A stretch of DNA of 64,000 nucleotides. It comes from Calocera cornea HHB12733. Taxonomy: Eukaryota > Basidiomycota > Dacrymycetes > Dacrymycetales > Dacrymycetaceae. Shown here piece after piece: positions 1 to 9,904 of the stretch; within the stretch, counting starts at the first letter, position 1; each line of letters opens with the position of its first letter. The stretch covers positions 1 through 64,000 of the forward strand of contig KV423994.1 of NCBI GenBank assembly GCA_001632435.1, given 5' to 3'. The notes below the pieces were generated by a model, which was not told the DNA's origin, did no database searches, and saw only the letters and a program-made list of their open reading frames with translations. The position numbers and the translations under genes were made by a program.

Positions 1-509
1 TACTACTGTTCTAACGACGATTTCGTGGCCTCGCGTTCGCCTGCCTCGCGCGTGCGGCGTTTTTTTCGGCTCCGGCGAACGCTTACCCGGGAGCAAATTT
101 GCTCCCGCTCCTTCGCCCTACGCGCGCGTAAGTCCATCGGAGGAAGCAGTTGGTGTGTGGGCGCTGCCTTATGTGAGACGGTGCGCCGAGACATGCACGT
201 GCTGTGCACATTGCGTGCGCGCGTCCGAGTCCCCTTGCCGTGACTAGGGGCTGTTCGTCCCGCTCTGCTCAGGCTCGCCTCAGCAACAGCCTCCTCTTCG
301 CCTTGCCCGCCGCAAGTTTGGGGTGCACCCCCATCCGTGCTTCCCCCCTCTCCCGACCGTCGCGTGGGCGCGGGATGCTCTCAACCGTGATCGAGGGAGG
401 AGCACGGACACGGTGCGAATGAGGGTGCCTCCCTCTCCCCCTCCCTCTCCACTCCGGGGCTGAGGCTGAGGAGCCACGCAACGGGGGTTCGAGCCTCCCC
501 TCGAGGGCG

Positions 510-516
510 TATAAAT
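510..516 (+). promoter_or_regulatory. Probable TATA box of the RlpA-like gene
   Basis: TATAAAT stands about 148 bp upstream of the ATG of the secreted RlpA-like gene, in otherwise GC-rich sequence. Position and sequence fit a fungal core promoter. No start-site data support it. Confidence 0.45.
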
Positions 517-657
517 GCCCGGGGCGGTGTCCTCGTTGGCTGCCCATCGCCCCCACCGCGCTCCAGCCCGTCGCCCCCGGTCCCCACACCGCCTGCCCGA
601 CAGATACCCAGCATCCCCACCCCACCCCACCCGCAGCATCGCCCATACCCAGCCACG

Positions 658-1256
658 ATGCTCTCCCACACGCTCTTCACCCGCTGCGCACTCGCACCCG
701 CATTCGTGCTCCTCGCTTTCGCCAGGCTGGCGATGGCCTGGCCCGTGTACACGACCGAGACGGTCGACATGTCCAACGCCGTTGCAGGCAAGGCAACGTG
801 GTTCAACGTCGGGCTCGGTACGTCCCTTGCCCGCCTTCCCCCTTCGCTCCCGCCCGCCTAAGTTCTACCCGATACGGAGACTGACCCAACGCCAGGCGCC
901 TGCGGCTACACCGACAGCAACACCGACTGGATCGTCGCGCTCAACATCGAGCAATGGGAGTCCACCCCCGGCCCCGGGGCGTACTGCAACCGCTTCCTCG
1001 TCGTCAAGAACGCGCAGAACGGGGCGACGGCCGTGGCGAAGGTGCGGGACATGTGCCCCGGGTGCGCGTACGGCAGCCTCGACATGAGCCCGGATCTGTT
1101 CAAGGCCATCTCCACCGGCGGGCTCGACGAGGGCGTGTATCCCATCCAGTGGAGCGTGAGTGCCTTCCATCCCGTCTTTCGCCTTGGACTGGTCTGATGA
1201 AGCGCGTACTGTACACGTAGTGGCTGCCGACGGATTATGTCCCCGCGGGGTACTAG
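658..1256 (+). CDS. Secreted RlpA/barwin-like double-psi beta-barrel protein
   Basis: Exons 658-817, 896-1155 and 1221-1256 join in phase to about 151 codons. The first 25 or so residues form a signal peptide (hydrophobic stretch LLAFARLAMA). The mature part reads like the fungal RlpA-like/barwin double-psi beta-barrel: a KATWFNVGLGACG start, NTDWIVALN, a central YCNRFLVVKN, then VRDMCPGC and the closing GGLDEGVYPIQW. Cysteines at ACG, YCN and MCPGC fit the usual disulfides. Small single-domain members are secreted by basidiomycetes; proposed roles are cell-wall association, proteinase inhibition or effector-like activity, none shown here. The fold assignment is firm, the role is not known. 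Confidence 0.85.
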
Positions 1257-2384
1257 ACCACCACCACCCCCGAGTTCAGCACGGAAGCACGCTCAGTGAC
1301 GCGTAACGCAACTAACGACCTCTGTTTCTTATATCTATCCTATCCTTCGTCATGACCCTCCCCTCTCTCTGGCTGTTTCGATCACGCAGGCTGTGATCCT
1401 GCGCCTGTCCCTGTTGTACACTGTAGTTTGCCCGCGGGTATTGTATTATACTCTAGCTGTAGGGTGTAGAAACGAAGAAATCGAATGCATAACTAACCAC
1501 TGTCCTCTCTCCTGTGCATGTCTGGAAGACTTTGGCCAGGCAGAAGCTTAGCGGTCGTGTCCAGCTGTCTCTTACTCTCCTGAGATACCCGCTTTGCTTG
1601 CTCATAGCAGGTCCTGGTGGGTTTGCTGCTGAAAAGGACAGCAACGGCCACTCGCAGTGTTATGCTGTGCTGCGCTTGGGGCACTTGGATGACCCGCCAC
1701 TGGAGGCTTGCGGACGGACAAGTGGTTGCCTTCCTCCAGTCATAAGGAAGAGCAGCACCACACTCTGGGCAGTACAGTAGCATGCACTCCGGCCAGCAGG
1801 TACACCCCCTCTTCTCTTCGGACCTGTTTACTATGCTCACCACTGTGTATGCACTGGTCTCACAACACAACACAGTGCAAGCTTGCCAGCAAAGTCGAGG
1901 AGGAGCACTATGAAGCTGAAGACCGCAACACCCGGGCCACAAACCTGCTCAAGTGGCTCCGGGGGGACGGACAGCCATTTGCAATATCCTTCCTCTACGA
2001 AGTGCTGGAGGGGACCTCGGTGTTGCGACGATATCGCGGCGAGTTGCTTGGAGGCACTTGCAGACTGCGTGCATATGTGTACTTCCGCCAGAAGAAGAAT
2101 TTGTATTCAGAGAGGGTTAGCCGGTGCGCTGGTAAGAAGTGGCAATAGACAGCACAACGAGCTAACTGAAACAACCATCCTCCTCTGGTGCTGGTTGCTT
2201 GGAAAGTTCAACAGTCATGCCACCACGTGATACACACATTGACTTGGAATTGTACAGTAGTTCTACCAACGCTCCTCTTCAGGACAGAGCCACTATTGAA
2301 AGCTTTAGGATACAATGACTTCATTTTACCGTGAGACATAAGATAGAAACGCAGTCCGTTCCTTCCCCGGAAGAGGTACCGGGC
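1257..2384. other. No gene recognised
   Basis: About 1.1 kb with several overlapping ORFs on both strands (for example 1708-2148 + and 1493-1942 -) but no motif, signal peptide or coherent splice model. One + frame near 1900-2100 could be a decayed coding fragment; I cannot name it. Confidence 0.4.
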
Positions 2385-3905
2385 TTACTCGGCCCATACG
2401 TCTACGTGATACTGACTCTCCTCCACGAAGCTCATCCCAACTCCCCTGTCCTTCTCCACGAGAAATCCAGGCTCCCACCACCCGCTCTCGGCCGCGAGGC
2501 TGTCCCGATACTCTTGCGGGGTCATCTCACCGCTGTCTTCGTGCTTCAGCTTGGGAGCCTTGGGTGGCGGCTTCGGCGGCGTAGGCCGAGGCGGTCCCCG
2601 TGAGGAGGAAGGGGAGGGAGTGGGGGAAGAGTGTGGCTTGGGCGGCGTAGGCGGGAACGGTTCCAGCAGCTTGCGGATCTTCAGCGGGTGGATGGAGTAC
2701 GTCTTCGCTGGCACTTGCGGCGCAGCGTCCAGCTGCACGGTAGGCAGCAGCGAAGGAGCAGGTTTCGCAACTTGAGCTTTGTACTTCTCCGGGATCTTGG
2801 GTACGGGAGGGGCGCTGGGGTCCATCACCCATCGCTCGGAGACTCGACGCGCATGACCCTTTCTGCTTCCCGGCCTGGAAGTCGCAGTATTCTCCAGGTG
2901 CTCCAACCGCTCCAGATGCTCGAGAGGGCCCTCCGTCCCATCGTCAAAGTACGCGCGGAAGATTGAGTGCTTCTTCAGGTCGTCGTACACCCGCTCGCGG
3001 GCCGTTGCGGTGCTCACGCGCGGGGTGGTGAGCGTTTGGTCGAGGGACGAGGGGGAGGGGAGGTGGATGGAGCATTCGCGGTGCCGAAGTTTGGGCTTGG
3101 GCGGGAGGGCCGGGGGAAGGTCGGTTTCCTCATGGCTGGACTCCCCATTTGCTCGGTCAAGGATGAGCGGGGAAGGGGCAAGTACCTCCTTCTTCTCCAC
3201 CTGAATCTGATCGAGCTTGCCCGCTGCCGCATCAAGCCAGTCGCTCAGCCTGAGGAGCGTGGGGCTCCCAGGCGGCCTCTCGTCCTCATCACTCTCCTCG
3301 TTCTCCTCGTTTTCATCATCGCTGCTCGCAGCCGAGAACCTGCCTTCATCGAGATCGGGGGTGGTGCACACACTCGTCAGGTCCGATGTTCTTGCACTCT
3401 TCCGGATAGGTGTAGAGGGGAAGGCGAACTTGCGCGCTTCCGGCAGGGCGGTGGTGGTGGTGATGGCCGAGAACTGGCTCCTCCGCCTGAGCAGCTCCGG
3501 CACCGTGGGCGGGTAACGCGACGCCTCTGTCGTAGCGGAGAAATGGCTCTTCAGATCGGGAGGGCGCGTAGCAGCGGTGGTGACGCTCCACGTGCTTGGG
3601 GGCTCGGGCAGCTGCTTCACGTACCCGGGGAACCTCCTCAGTTCCGGGCGCGACTCTGGGGCGGGGACAGGGTAGCGCACGCACTCCTGCTCTTCCCTTG
3701 CGGGCCGAGGCGGGGCGGGCAGGGGCTTCGCCCGGCCCTGCGCTGCCGCGCCAGGCGGAGGGGAGGCGCGGTCGAACCGTCGCCAGTAGGCGCGATAGAA
3801 GGTGTGCTGGTTGCCGCACAGGGCGAGGGCGGCGTCGGCCCGTGCATGCGCCGGAGAGCAGTAGGCGACATCCCCCTGGGAGATGCGGCACGGGCAGGTA
3901 TGCAT
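2385..3905 (-). CDS. Proline-rich, largely disordered protein of unknown function
   Basis: A single open frame of 506 codons without introns. The first 55 or so residues hold a cysteine/histidine-bearing segment (CPCRISQGDVAYCS, then ALCGNQHTFYRAYWRRF) that could be a small metal-binding module. The rest is low complexity: many PPxP and KPPPK stretches, an acidic serine-rich block (SSDDENEENEESDEDE), and short ordered patches such as RLSDWLDAAAGKLDQI and RERVYDDLKKHSIFRAYF. The C-terminus (MTPQEYRDSLAAESGWWEPGF) looks conserved. The PxxP runs suggest SH3 or WW partners, which is inference. I do not recognise a named family. Confidence 0.7.
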   Translation of the reverse strand: MHTCPCRISQGDVAYCSPAHARADAALALCGNQHTFYRAYWRRFDRASPPPGAAAQGRAKPLPAPPRPAREEQECVRYPVPAPESRPELRRFPGYVKQLPEPPSTWSVTTAATRPPDLKSHFSATTEASRYPPTVPELLRRRSQFSAITTTTALPEARKFAFPSTPIRKSARTSDLTSVCTTPDLDEGRFSAASSDDENEENEESDEDERPPGSPTLLRLSDWLDAAAGKLDQIQVEKKEVLAPSPLILDRANGESSHEETDLPPALPPKPKLRHRECSIHLPSPSSLDQTLTTPRVSTATARERVYDDLKKHSIFRAYFDDGTEGPLEHLERLEHLENTATSRPGSRKGHARRVSERWVMDPSAPPVPKIPEKYKAQVAKPAPSLLPTVQLDAAPQVPAKTYSIHPLKIRKLLEPFPPTPPKPHSSPTPSPSSSRGPPRPTPPKPPPKAPKLKHEDSGEMTPQEYRDSLAAESGWWEPGFLVEKDRGVGMSFVEESQYHVDVWAE

Positions 3906-5192
3906 ATTTCGTTGAGTTGGCTGGTATGCCGGGGATGGGATGGCTTGCCAAAGCTTAGTCGGTGTGTTCGGCTCGCGGGATGTCCAAGGTATCGCAACGA
4001 TACAGCGCCCCAGGCGGTAGGAGGCGGGCAGAGCAACCTCGACCCAACCGCCTCAGAGCCAGAAATGAAGAGGGGGGGCTGGAAAGAGGTATCCCACAGT
4101 TTGGCGGCTCGGCAGGGATTTAAGCAGGGCTGGTTTGCTGCTCCGTTTACCCGTTGCTAGGCGCCGGGAATTGCGCTGCAGAGGCTGGGGAAGTGATGTG
4201 CCTGGGAGCCAGGGACGGGGGTGCGAGGGATACGCGGGTGCCTGGGTGAGTTAGCACAACTTTCGGATGTCAGCGGGCGGGGTGCGTCACATACAGGCTG
4301 GCACTTGCTCTAGGCGTGTGGCACGGCAGCGCGCAGGCCTGGATACTCGTCTCGTCTCCAGGGGTATGACGGGTAAGGAATGACAGTGGTTGGGGGGCAA
4401 GGAACGTGTGTGCTATGATAAGGAGCGGAATGTGAGATGTCTCGCGGGTTGGGGTGGCTGCCCTTAAGTTTGGGTAGGGCCGCGGGTGACGTGGGGTGGG
4501 GGTGAGGACAAGTGCTGCGCCTGCCGTCCTGGGCGGGTGCTGCGGGTAGGCGTCCTTGGAGAGAGATGGGTGGAGGGATGGAGGAGAGGGAGAGAGAGGG
4601 AGAGACGAGCGGCCTAGTCGTCCTTTGCACGCCGCCCAAATACCCATCACCAGCCGGCAGAATCAGACCGTCGTCCATCCTCACGGTTCTCAATAGGTCT
4701 AGACAACAGAGGCCATAGGCCGTGCGACGGGCAGATCCAGAGAAAGGAAGGAAGCCAGCCTGTCGAGTAGGTTGAGTAGGAGGGAGACGGCGGGCGGACG
4801 GTGTTTGTTGTTCGATGGCCAGTGCCAAGAAGGACAATAGAGGGGTCGTCAGGGTCGCATCTGATCATTACGGTAGGGTCTAGATGTCGGAGATTAGAGA
4901 CAAGGGACGACATTAGGGCCGACGACGGCCTCGGAGCGACGCCGTTGATCCTACGGGTGGCCTGCCACTTGCTAGGGCATAGGATGCTCAGAGGCTGGCC
5001 TGCAGGGCTGGGAAATAGTGGGACTACGGTGTGAACTGCCCTGCGATGAGGGATATTACGTGCATGCATGGCGTGATCATGTATTATCCTCATGCCATTG
5101 TGGCTGGGACCACCTCCCTGAAGTTGAGGGAAGTGGGACGGGGGCCTCGATCCATGACTCTCTCCCTAACCTCCTGCTAGCTCAACAGCAAC
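3906..5192. other. Intergenic, no gene recognised
   Basis: GC-rich spacer between the proline-rich gene (transcribed leftward) and the first isochorismatase-like gene (rightward), so it should hold both promoters. The overlapping minus-strand frames at 4270-4837 are proline/serine low complexity without a domain. A GGGAGAGAGA-type purine-rich patch lies near 4580. Confidence 0.5.
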
Positions 5193-5889
5193 ATGACCCC
5201 AACCGTCCTCTTTGTATGCGACTTCCAGGCGCTCATCAGGACGTACGTCGACACAGCGTGGTTCGATGCTGCGGCGTTCGCGGCGGGCGATGTGCTCGCG
5301 CGGGCACGCGAGCTGGGCCCGGAGAAGGTCAAGATTATACATGTTATGGCTGGGGTGTGTGTGCCCACTCTGCTAGATAGCAGTCTGTATTGAATGAGGA
5401 ACGGTAGGGAGCAGTCAGGAAAGACCACTCGCAGTACTCGGTCAGGAAGGACTCGGGGCTCGCCAAGTTCATGGAGACGTTCCCCGCGACGGTCGACACG
5501 CCGGGGATAGTCGACAACGTCGCCCCTCTTCCCGTGCGCCCCTTCCTGCCTACACTCCCAATGCCTAGCTAACCCACACGCAGGACGAGCAGATCCTCGC
5601 CCGGCCTCGCGCATCCATCTTCCACGACACGCCGCTCAACGCGCAACTGCGCGCACTGGGCGCGACAAAGCTCATCTTCTGCGGGGTGGCCACCTCCGGG
5701 GTGGTCCTGAGCAGCGCGCGCAGTGCTGTGGACGCGGACTACGAGGTGTTCGTCGTGGGCGAGGCGTGTGCGGACATCAGCCGGAGCTTGCATGACGAGC
5801 TTGTTAAGTGGTGGGAGGGGCCGTGGGAGGGCGCGAAGCTCATGAGTGTGGAGGAGGCCAAGGCGGCGCTGGAGGGGGTGGGCGCCTAG
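5193..5889 (+). CDS. Isochorismatase-like hydrolase, copy 1
   Basis: Exons 5193-5356, 5419-5533 and 5584-5889 give about 194 aa, the usual size for the family. The N-terminal beta-strand VLFVCDFQ carries the family Asp, and LGATK carries the Lys of the catalytic triad. The segment after it, CGVATSGVV, is where a nucleophilic Cys sits in nicotinamidase-type members (ATDxCV). Here that position is Val, so the enzyme cannot use the classical thiol mechanism unless another residue serves. Isochorismatase-type members (EntB, PhzD) also lack this Cys. Substrate unknown. It starts a tandem set with copies at 6198 and 6541, and shares exon layout with the third copy. Confidence 0.85.
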
Positions 5890-6197
5890 CAGGTTCAAAG
5901 CGGCGGGGGTGCGGGCAAAGACGCGTGTATTCGGGCTGTAGTGTTGTGTACAACAACACTCTGGGACGAGCATCGGTGTTCCATGCGCTGCCCTCTCCTC
6001 CAATATGCTGCCTCTCCCATACCCACGATGTCTCCCATGCCCCTCCATCAACCCATGCCCGCCCCAAGCCCACACCCACACCCACACTCACAACCGCCGG
6101 CATCACCCAGGTTACACCCTGCGTTCCCCACGCCCCCCACCCCAATCCCAATCCCCACATCGACCTGCACAGGCCGGCACCCACCACCCTCGTCGGA

Positions 6198-6330
6198 ATG
6201 GACTTCCAGACCCCGCTCCGCGCGCACGCCGACCAAGAGTGGTTCCGTTCGACAGCGCTGCGTCCTGTGCCGGCCCACTAGCTGCTCTCGACGGCACGCA
6301 CGCTGGGCCCGGAGAAGATTGATAAGGGTA
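6198..6330 (+). pseudogene. Dead middle copy of the isochorismatase-like gene
   Basis: An ATG followed by DFQTPLRAHADQEWF matches the first exon of the neighbouring copies (DFQTPIREHAADVGWF in copy 3). The same frame then meets a TAG at 6279 and continues as LLSTARTLGPEKI, again matching copy 3 (LLSAARALGPEKV). Homology fades after about 6330 and no second or third exon is present. This is a truncated, stop-containing relic of exon 1 lying between two intact paralogues. Confidence 0.75.
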
Positions 6331-6540
6331 TCCAGGTGATTTCTGCCCTGATGCTTGTTAAGTGGGCGGCTGGATGGGCTGGGAAGGGAGTGGAGTGGAG
6401 TGGAGGAGGCCGACGAAGCGCAGTGCTCCGCGAGCCGGGAGAGCAACGTCGCGCGTCGAGTGGGTTCCGGAGCCCCGCCGACCGGATCATCGTGGACGTC
6501 TTCGCCTCTCCCCGTGTGCCCCACCACCTCACCACCGGCC

Positions 6541-7234
6541 ATGGCGCCCACCATCCTCTTCATAATGGACTTCCAGACGCCCATCCGGGAGCACGCGGCC
6601 GACGTGGGCTGGTTCGACGAGGCCGCCAAGAACGCGGCCGTCCTGCTCTCAGCCGCTCGCGCCCTGGGCCCCGAGAAGGTCAAGATCATCCATGCGATCG
6701 CCGCCTCGGTGCGCTGCCCCTCCCTCCTCTTCCTTGACTGACTGTACGGCTAACGGCGGGCAGTAGGGAGTGGACAAGACGAACACATCGCTGTATTCTG
6801 TGAGTGGAGAGTCGGCTATCGGGAAGCGCTTTCAGGCGTTCCCTGCGACGTTGTCCGACCCGAAGATCGTCGAGCTCGTCGCCCCTCTCCCTGTGTGTCC
6901 TTCTCTCTTTCCTCACTCAAACATACAAGCTGACGCACAGCAGGGCGAGCAGATCCTCTCGCGCCCGCGCGTCTCCCCCTTCCACTACACCGACCTGAAC
7001 GCGCAACTCCGCGCCCTCGGGGCGACCAAGCTCGTCCTCTGCGGTGTGGCCACCTCGGGGATCGTGCTCGCCACGTTCAGGAGCGGCGTGGATGCGGACT
7101 ACGACGTCGTGGTTGTGGGGGAAGCGTGTGCGGACGTCGATCGGGTGCTGCATGATTCGCTCGTGAACCAGTGCTTTGCGAGGCTGGGGAGGGTAGTGAC
7201 GGTCGAGAAGGCGCGGCAGGAGTTGTCCGGGTGA
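6541..7234 (+). CDS. Isochorismatase-like hydrolase, copy 3
   Basis: Exons 6541-6708, 6767-6892 and 6944-7234 give about 194 aa, clearly paralogous to the gene at 5193. Conserved points are FIMDFQTP (Asp), LGATK (Lys) and CGVATSGIV, where the thiol nucleophile is again missing. The third acceptor is a CAGCAG pair, so an alternative form with one extra Gln (from 6941) is possible. The gene ends 130 bp from the convergent MFS transporter. The match in intron positions to copy 1 shows that the duplication came after intron gain. The substrate is not evident. Confidence 0.85.
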
Positions 7235-7364
7235 TGCTCTTTCCATATGTATGACGGGCCGGAGCCGAAGACAAGGGATCCATTGTGGTGGTGTATAGTA
7301 CAAATGCTTCAAGGTGGTACACGAAACGTGAAGTCTTCAAAAATGTCTACGCAGTCCCATGCAT

Positions 7365-9244
7365 TCACACGCCAAACGCCTTGGCCTCCTTCTCGTCTCT
7401 CCTCCGCGCCCACTCGGGGCCCTTGATCCACTCCAGGATAAGCAGCGGGTAGCTCAGCGCACACGCCGCAGAGAGGATTGTGAATGTCCACCCGGGCCCG
7501 ACCCCGTCCAGCACGTACTGGATGATGGACACGACGATCGCGCCCGGCACGCAGCGCATTACGTTGTTGGCGGCGGCGATGGAGGAACCGCGCCCGGGGA
7601 AGAGGTCCATGATGAGTACCTGGGTCACATTGAAGATCGACATGGACATGAACATTGCTGTCCTGCAGTGAGCCAACGCTCGAAAGTTGGTGAAGGAAGA
7701 CGCACCCCAAAACTGCAGAATCAGCAGCACCGCCAACGGCGCCTTGACCTTCGCGCTCCACCCGTACGCCACAACGATCAAGATGTACAGGCTCCAATAG
7801 ATAGGCGTCACCCTCAGCCGCGTATGTATGACCGGCACGCCCTCGCGGTTCCTATACCCCTTCGCCGGGTCGTGCACGATGCCCGCCTCCCGGTCGGCCT
7901 CAGCCTTGAGCTTTGCACGCTGGTAGTCCCAGTCCAGCAGGCGGCCAGAGATGGGCCCGCCGAAGATGCACCCGCCGCCGTAGGCGAGGTAGGTCAGCCC
8001 GAGCTGGATCTCGGTGAGCCAGGGGTAGATCTCGAGGAAGAGCGGCGAGGTGGTCGCCTGGATGCAGTAGAAGATCGTGAACTGCATGGCTATTTACATC
8101 ACTAGGTCAGGTGGGAGTTGGCAGAGAAAATTGGACAGAAACGCACCGTTCGTACCGAGGATGATCAACAGGTCCGGGTGCCGGAATAACTTTACAAACT
8201 CCAATGGCCCGGCCTTCTTCGGAACGGCCGGCCTGCGAGCCGGATCGTACTTCCCCCTGAATTTCCTCCCCAGCACAGGTAGCAGTGGCCGGTTGTAGGT
8301 CGGTGCAGGGATGCTGCCGTCGCCTACGATTGCGCGAAGCGTCTCGGGCAGGAAGAGCAGCTCGACGGTGAATGTCGTGCCCGAGGAGATGAGCAGGAAC
8401 CAGAAGGTACTTCTCCATCCCAGGCTGCCGGTCAGCAGCCCGCCTATCACCGGGCCGATGCACGAGCCAAGCTGCGGGCCCATGCCCGAGATACCGAGGA
8501 AGATGCCCCGCTCGTGCGATGCCGCGATGTCCATAATCGTTCCACTCGCGAGGGCGATCACGCTTGCGGAGCCGGCGGCCTGGAAGCACCGCAGCATGAC
8601 GAGCAGCCAGTAGGCGTTTGTGGGGGTGAGCGCAAGGCCGATGCAGGAGACGGCGAGCAGGCTGAGACATGCGAGATAGATTGGGCGCCGACCGCACCAT
8701 TGGAGATCGGCTAGGTTCCCCCAGACAGTAGGAGCGAGGCCTTGAAATAGCATGTACACGGTGACTGTCACGTTGATAAGCTCGATTGATTTGCCAAACG
8801 CCTGTACAGTCGTTAGCGGTCGTGGAGAATCGTACTGGTTTACCCACCTCCGCTATGATGGGAATTGAGGGGAAATAAAGATTTGCAGCCAGAGGCGAAT
8901 GAATTCCAGCTATGGAAGTGATAAACACGATAACCCATTTCTCCCACCTGGCGAAAACTGCAAAATGATATTAGCGATAATATATGATTCTCATGTCTTT
9001 ACACACCTGAGTATGGTCGCTCCGTGTTATCCGCACTTGGAAGCTCCTTTGACTCTAGTACAGGCTGGTTTCCCAGTTCCGCTCTGGTAGGCGGCGCCTC
9101 ATCATGTTGGATACCGTCCTTGTCGCTCACGAGAGTCGGGGCAGGGGAGCCTTCCTTCGCTTCTTCCTCGGCTGCCTCGGCTTCTTCCTCCTCGAGTCGC
9201 GCCTCCTCCTTTTCCGTCTTCATATACGGATCGCTCAAGCTCAT
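7365..9244 (-). CDS. MFS transporter, DHA1 (drug:H+ antiporter-1) type, gene A
   Basis: Exons on the minus strand: 9244-9007, 8957-8848, 8801-8147, 8089-7706 and 7657-7365, in phase, giving about 559 aa. The N-terminal 80 or so residues are cytosolic and Glu-rich. Then come about twelve membrane spans in the order expected of DHA1 antiporters: SPLAANLYFPSIPIIAE in helix 1, GNLADLQWCGRRPIYLACL (the loop 2-3 MFS signature), GSCIGPVIGGLL (helix 5, antiporter motif C region), LFLPETLRAIVGDG after helix 6, and GRLLDWDY in the C-terminal half. Likely a plasma-membrane exporter of small toxic compounds; substrate unknown. It is paired head to head with gene B. Confidence 0.9.
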
Positions 9245-9904
9245 CTTGGCAAATCAGCTCGGTATGCGGGGTATCCTGTACAGCAAGGTGCCCCCCCGCC
9301 CCGCCTCATGTCCCATTGATATATAGCTTGCATGCCTGTGCCCGAGTCGACCCGTGCCTACGTGCCGGCTCGCCAGCCGTGCGCACGTCCGAAGCGCCGG
9401 CCAGCGTAATTCTTGTTGACTGTTGGCCGAGCGGCGATCACACGACGGGCGAGGGGGATGGTATGCCGGACCCGGCCCGGAACTCCCGTTGTCGGCCGAC
9501 CTGCGCTAGGTCTGGAGCACGAGTCAGCGGCGGCGGTGTGGAGGCCATGCGATAATACATGAACTGCTCCCGCTTTGTTCGGCAAGCCAATTCGCGGAAG
9601 CGCGTCATGCTTTTGATCCTGACCATCACTTGTGGCCACAAACTGATGATGAATCCCATTGACAGACTCTCTGGACGCCAGATGACTCACCGTCGTGAAG
9701 TGTTCAAACTCAGAGGGACTGCCTTGAGACTTACCGCGCAATCCTGGAGAACTCGGACACATACTCTTGCCGATCACCAATCTTCCGGAATGATGCCAGC
9801 AGGCTCATACCCGCGTGGTCTGGTTCTCTAACAATAGCCGCTGGCATTTCGTGAATAAGGCGGCTCCTTGGACTTGCTCTGATACTTGGGATGCTATCAT
9901 AACA
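9245..9904. promoter_or_regulatory. Shared intergenic region of the divergent MFS pair
   Basis: 660 bp separate the start codons of the two divergently transcribed MFS genes, so this stretch must contain both promoters. I see no unmistakable operator or palindrome. An ATG at 9815 is in frame with the start chosen for gene B and could extend it by 30 residues. Confidence 0.5.

Noticed and set aside
269..806. Minus-strand frames over the RlpA-like promoter
   Set aside because: Low-complexity Gly/Arg products, overlapping a clear TATA box and 5' leader.
1493..2148. A transposon or zinc-finger gene on either strand
   Set aside because: One minus frame has a CPEC motif, but the second metal pair is missing and no splice model extends it.
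3217..4160. Long + strand frames opposite the proline-rich gene
   Set aside because: They are shadows of a GC-rich minus-strand gene with biased codon use; their products are Arg/Gly/Cys-rich nonsense.
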